A stretch of DNA of 64,000 bases from Grimontia kaedaensis (GTDB lineage: Bacteria > Pseudomonadota > Gammaproteobacteria > Enterobacterales > Vibrionaceae), in the NCBI RefSeq assembly GCF_023746615.1, contig NZ_CP082275.1, positions 3,472,001-3,536,000 of the forward strand, read 5' to 3'. The position numbers were made by a program, and so were the translations under genes. Within the stretch, counting starts at the first letter, position 1. Every line of letters starts with the position of its first letter. Positions 60,970-64,000 of the stretch are shown here, piece after piece. The notes under the pieces were generated by a model. The model had not been told where the DNA came from. It saw only the letters and a list, made by a program, of their open reading frames with translations, and searched no databases.

Positions 60970-62772
60970 ATGCCTGAACCGTTAGACACTTACTCGCCCC
61001 CGTTTGACCGCCTTGATGCCAAGCAAGCCAAGCATCTGCTGTCTTCATTGGATGTCGCCTATTACCGCCGCGGTGATGTCCTGATAGAAAAAGGGGGAGG
61101 CAATGATGCTCTTTATATCGTCATTAAAGGACGCGTTCAGGAAGTTAACCCTGATACCAAGGAAGTGCAGGCGCAGTATATTAAAGACGATCTGTTTGAT
61201 GCCCGTGCACTGCTGAAAGGCCATGCACACCACAGATACCGTGTGGTGGAAGACACGCTTTGCTATGTGCTGCCCAAAACCGTGTTTCTCGAGCTCTATG
61301 ACCAAAACCAGTCGTTTGCAGACTACTTCAATACCAGTTTCAGTAAACGAAAACGCATGCTGGAAAAGGCGCAACAACAGCAGAACCTTGCCGAATTCAT
61401 CCTAACTCAGGTGGATGAAACCAACATTCAGCCCATCATGACCATGCCCCATGGCACCTCGATTCAGGATGCCACGTTAAACCTTCGCCGCGAACGTCAG
61501 GACTGCGCGCTGGTCGCCCTCGAAGGAAAACTGCACGATATCGGCATCATTACCCGAACCAACTTGCTGCACGCATTGGTTGAGGATGGCTGCACCTTAG
61601 AATCTCCCATCGGTGAAGTCGCCACCTCTCCGGTCATCAGCGTCGAGATGGGCGAGTATCTTTTCAACGTGATGATCCTGATGACCCGCGATCGGGTAAA
61701 ACGGGTGCGCGTCACTAAAGATGGTGAGACGGTCGGCATGCTGGATATGACTCAGGTGCTGAGTCTCTTTTCCACGCACTCTCACGTACTCACGCTGCAA
61801 ATAAACCGCGCACACTCGATTGAGGAACTCGCGCTCGCAGCCAATAACCAACATCAGCTCGTCGCCAATCTCACCAACAACGGCATCCACACTCAATTTG
61901 TCATGGAACTGATTTCCGCCGTTAACGAACAGATCATCGAAAAGGCCTTCCGTCTCACCATTCCAGAAAGCTTCCAAAATCAATGCTGCCTGTTTGTGAT
62001 GGGCTCGGAAGGTCGCGGTGAACAGGTACTGAAAACCGATCAGGATAACGGGCTCATTCTCGCTGACGATGCCGATTGGCCCGACGTTCAACATTACATG
62101 GAAAGGTTTAGTGAAGTGCTGAGCCGTCTAGGTTATCCGCCCTGTCCCGGCAATGTCATGGTTAATAATCCGCGCTGGGTGAAAACCCAATCTGAGTGGA
62201 TGAAAGAAATGATCACCCTCAGTAAGATTTCTGACGAACGCCCCCTGATGGACCTGGCCATCATCGCAGACAGTCATGCGGTAGCTGGTAACAAGGCGTT
62301 ACTGGAACCTGTGATGGAAGAGCTCCATGCCACGTTCAAAAACAACATGCTAACGCTCAATACCTTCGTCCGCCCCTGCCTTGCGTTCCGTGTTCCCCTC
62401 ACGCTTTTCGGCAGCTTAAAGACGGATAAAGAAGGATTGGATGTCAAAAAAGGCGGTATTTTCCCGCTGGTGCATGGCGTTCGCACCTTGGCGCTGGAAA
62501 AAGGACTCACCGAGACCAATACCTTTGAAAGACTGGATGCGCTGGTCGAATGCAAAACACTGGATCAGGAAACCGCCAATAACCTCTCTGAAGCACTAAA
62601 GCTTTTCGTGAAAGTGCGCTTGAAACAGCAACTCGACAGCGATGCCAGCACAGGCAACCAGCTCGATGTCACCCAGCTTTCACGTACAGAACGGGATTTG
62701 CTTCGAGACTGCCTCGGCGTGGTGAAAAAGTTCAAAGAACGGCTGGCTTCGCACTATCAGGTAAGGGACTAG
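60970..62772 (+). CDS. cNMP-binding/CBS/DUF294 nucleotidyltransferase protein
   Basis: A 600-residue cytoplasmic protein. A cyclic-nucleotide-binding fold (about 15-140) is followed by two CBS domains (about 155-275), a DUF294 nucleotidyltransferase-like domain with GSEGRGEQVLKTDQDNGLI (about residues 343-361), and a DUF294 C-terminal domain. Proteins of this type lie beside a DnaQ-like exonuclease and acs in many bacteria and may regulate acetate metabolism. I start at ATG 60970. The following gene begins one base after its stop. Confidence 0.88.
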   Translation: MPEPLDTYSPPFDRLDAKQAKHLLSSLDVAYYRRGDVLIEKGGGNDALYIVIKGRVQEVNPDTKEVQAQYIKDDLFDARALLKGHAHHRYRVVEDTLCYVLPKTVFLELYDQNQSFADYFNTSFSKRKRMLEKAQQQQNLAEFILTQVDETNIQPIMTMPHGTSIQDATLNLRRERQDCALVALEGKLHDIGIITRTNLLHALVEDGCTLESPIGEVATSPVISVEMGEYLFNVMILMTRDRVKRVRVTKDGETVGMLDMTQVLSLFSTHSHVLTLQINRAHSIEELALAANNQHQLVANLTNNGIHTQFVMELISAVNEQIIEKAFRLTIPESFQNQCCLFVMGSEGRGEQVLKTDQDNGLILADDADWPDVQHYMERFSEVLSRLGYPPCPGNVMVNNPRWVKTQSEWMKEMITLSKISDERPLMDLAIIADSHAVAGNKALLEPVMEELHATFKNNMLTLNTFVRPCLAFRVPLTLFGSLKTDKEGLDVKKGGIFPLVHGVRTLALEKGLTETNTFERLDALVECKTLDQETANNLSEALKLFVKVRLKQQLDSDASTGNQLDVTQLSRTERDLLRDCLGVVKKFKERLASHYQVRD

Positions 62773-62773
62773 C

Positions 62774-63394
62774 ATGAACCTGGTGGAAAGGCTCTGGCTT
62801 AGGTACAAATGGCGCCACAGCGAGTATGCGCCCTTATTTTCTTCGCCCAGTGATGAAGAGTTGGTTTCATTGGATTGCGAAACCACCAGCCTGGACCCAC
62901 ACAAAGCCGAGCTGGTCACCATCGCAGCCACCAAAATCCGCGGCAATAAAATTGTCACCAGCGAGCCTTTCACCATTTCCCTTCGCGCGCCCAACTCACT
63001 GAGCGCCCAGTCGGTGAAAATTCACGGCATCCGACATCAGGATCTGAGTGATGGCGTCTCAGAAAAAGAAGCCATGCTCAAGCTGATCGAGTTTATTGGT
63101 AACCGACCGATTGTGGGTTACTACATCCAGTACGACAAAGCGATACTTGACCGCTATTCCAAAAAGCATCTTGGCTTCAAACTGCCTAACCGCACGATAG
63201 AAGTGAGTGACATATACCGTCGCAAGCTGGAACATATTTTGCCGAATGCCTACTACGACCTGAGTATGGAGGCGATAGGACACCACCTCGACCTGCCCCT
63301 TTCCGGGCGGCATGACGCACTCGATGATGCCATTAGTGCGGCGCTGATCTACGTTCGACTAAAGTACGGGGATGTATCAATGCCCACTTATTGA
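62774..63394 (+). CDS. DnaQ-like 3'-5' exonuclease
   Basis: A 206-residue DEDDh exonuclease related to DNA polymerase III epsilon. The motifs are SLDCETTSLDP (DxE, near residue 34), the GYYIQYDKAILDRY block with the second Asp, and SGRHDALDDAISAALIY with the final His and Asp. It is translationally coupled to the DUF294 gene upstream (one base gap), a known pairing next to acs. Confidence 0.92.
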   Translation: MNLVERLWLRYKWRHSEYAPLFSSPSDEELVSLDCETTSLDPHKAELVTIAATKIRGNKIVTSEPFTISLRAPNSLSAQSVKIHGIRHQDLSDGVSEKEAMLKLIEFIGNRPIVGYYIQYDKAILDRYSKKHLGFKLPNRTIEVSDIYRRKLEHILPNAYYDLSMEAIGHHLDLPLSGRHDALDDAISAALIYVRLKYGDVSMPTY

Positions 63395-63630
63395 TAATTT
63401 CCCCGCAACCCGCTGCATGTAAATGAGAGCAACACCTCAGTGTGATTGTCCAAAGGTCACAAAACCCAGAGAAAACGGCCTCTTCATCCTAAAGTCTAAT
63501 TGTCGAGAATCCCTAACTATCCGACCTTAATGGAACAAGACCGTTAGACCGTACCTTATATACTAGTTTGTCGTGGTCGAATATTTGACGATGCCAGACA
63601 GCATCACGCAGGAACACAAGGAGAAAGATA

Positions 63631-64000
63631 ATGAGTGAGGTTCACCTGCATCCGGTTATGCCGGAAATCGAAGCCAAAGCGCACGCAAACAACGACACTT
63701 ATCGCGAGATGTATCAGCAGTCTGTTGTTAACCCAGAAGGATTCTGGCGTGAGCATGGCCAGATCGTAGATTGGATTAAACCTTTCACTAAGGTGAAGAA
63801 CACCTCTTTTGACACCGGCCATGTCGACATCAAATGGTTCGAAGACGGTACGCTAAACGTTTCTGCCAACTGTATTGATCGCCACCTTGAGACAAAAGGC
63901 GATGAAGTTGCCCTGATCTGGGAAGGCGACGATCCGAACGACGACAAAACCCTGACTTACAGAGAACTGCACACTGAAGTGTGTAAGTTTGCCAATGCCC
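63631..64000 (+). CDS. acs: Acetyl-CoA synthetase, N-terminal part (runs off the window)
   Basis: The first 123 residues of acetyl-CoA synthetase, with the typical N-terminal FWREHGQIVDWIKPFTKVKN and NVSANCIDRHL segments. The remainder lies beyond the right edge. The start ATG at 63631 has AAGGAG upstream. It converts acetate to acetyl-CoA and is the expected target of the nearby CrbS/CrbR pair. The 236-base gap upstream has no other gene and should hold the promoter; I see no clear CRP palindrome there. Confidence 0.95.
   Translation, partial: MSEVHLHPVMPEIEAKAHANNDTYREMYQQSVVNPEGFWREHGQIVDWIKPFTKVKNTSFDTGHVDIKWFEDGTLNVSANCIDRHLETKGDEVALIWEGDDPNDDKTLTYRELHTEVCKFANA

Noticed and set aside
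63395..63630. TGTGA and TCACA half-sites upstream of acs, possible CRP site.
   Set aside because: The halves are 11 bases apart instead of 6, so they do not form a CRP palindrome.

Overview
The window reads as a chromosomal segment of a gamma-proteobacterium of the family Vibrionaceae. The evidence is gene content and order: yjeT-hflC-hflK-hflX-hfq-miaA-mutL-amiB-tsaE-nnr, queG/tRNA-Gly/orn, rsgA-psd, epmA-frdABCD, efp/epmB, groESL, fxsA-aspA-dcuA-dsbD, a DUF4212/SSS symporter pair, and a CrbS/CrbR-type acetate switch next to acs. Protein sequences look Vibrio-, Grimontia- or Enterovibrio-like. I cannot name the genus with certainty. The base composition is moderate and even, apart from the rRNA operon and AT-rich intergenic stretches.

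Positions 1-10.7 kb hold the hfl/hfq/mutL superoperon on the minus strand (membrane protease control, RNA chaperone, tRNA modification, mismatch repair, cell-wall amidase, t6A synthesis, NADHX repair). queG diverges from it. Between queG and the tRNA-Gly array lies a 0.6 kb non-coding stretch with a cluster of DnaA-box-like sites. It sits where datA lies in E. coli and is probably a datA-type replication control locus. The array has five intact tRNA-Gly(GCC) genes and one decayed sixth copy. It is followed by orn, and then on the other strand by rsgA, psd, a truncated SLC13 transporter remnant and an EamA exporter.

Positions 17.6-27.3 kb contain epmA, the fumarate reductase operon frdABCD, an SPFH-domain protein, and efp facing epmB. 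Elongation factor P and two of its modification enzymes (EpmA, EpmB) are therefore all here. A GNAT acetyltransferase, YggL and a small exported protein follow. A complete rRNA operon (16S-tRNA-Glu-23S-5S, minus strand) occupies 27.6-32.8 kb, with a strong promoter, a boxA leader and a terminator. groES-groEL follows with a sigma-32-type promoter.

Positions 35.6-45.5 kb look like an accessory block inserted between groES and fxsA, which are neighbours in many relatives. It contains a MATE exporter, a MarR regulator, a TRAP transporter (DctPQM) and a divergent homogentisate operon: homogentisate dioxygenase, fumarylacetoacetase, maleylacetoacetate isomerase and acetoacetyl-CoA synthetase. The transporter should import an aromatic acid and the enzymes take homogentisate to fumarate and acetoacetyl-CoA. 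Three related palindromes in the divergent promoter region are good candidates for the MarR operators. A MITE-like imperfect palindrome of about 160 bp closes the block.

Positions 45.6-64 kb hold fxsA, aspA, dcuA and dsbD, followed by an acetate-uptake and acetate-switch neighbourhood: response regulator CrbR, a MarC protein, the DUF4212/ActP-like symporter, two small uncharacterised proteins, the SLC5-linked hybrid kinase CrbS, an MFS transporter, a cNMP/CBS/DUF294 protein with a DnaQ-like exonuclease, and the start of acs, which runs off the right edge. Much of the window concerns C4-dicarboxylate and acetate metabolism: aspartase, DcuA and fumarate reductase form a fumarate-respiration set, and the homogentisate route also yields fumarate.
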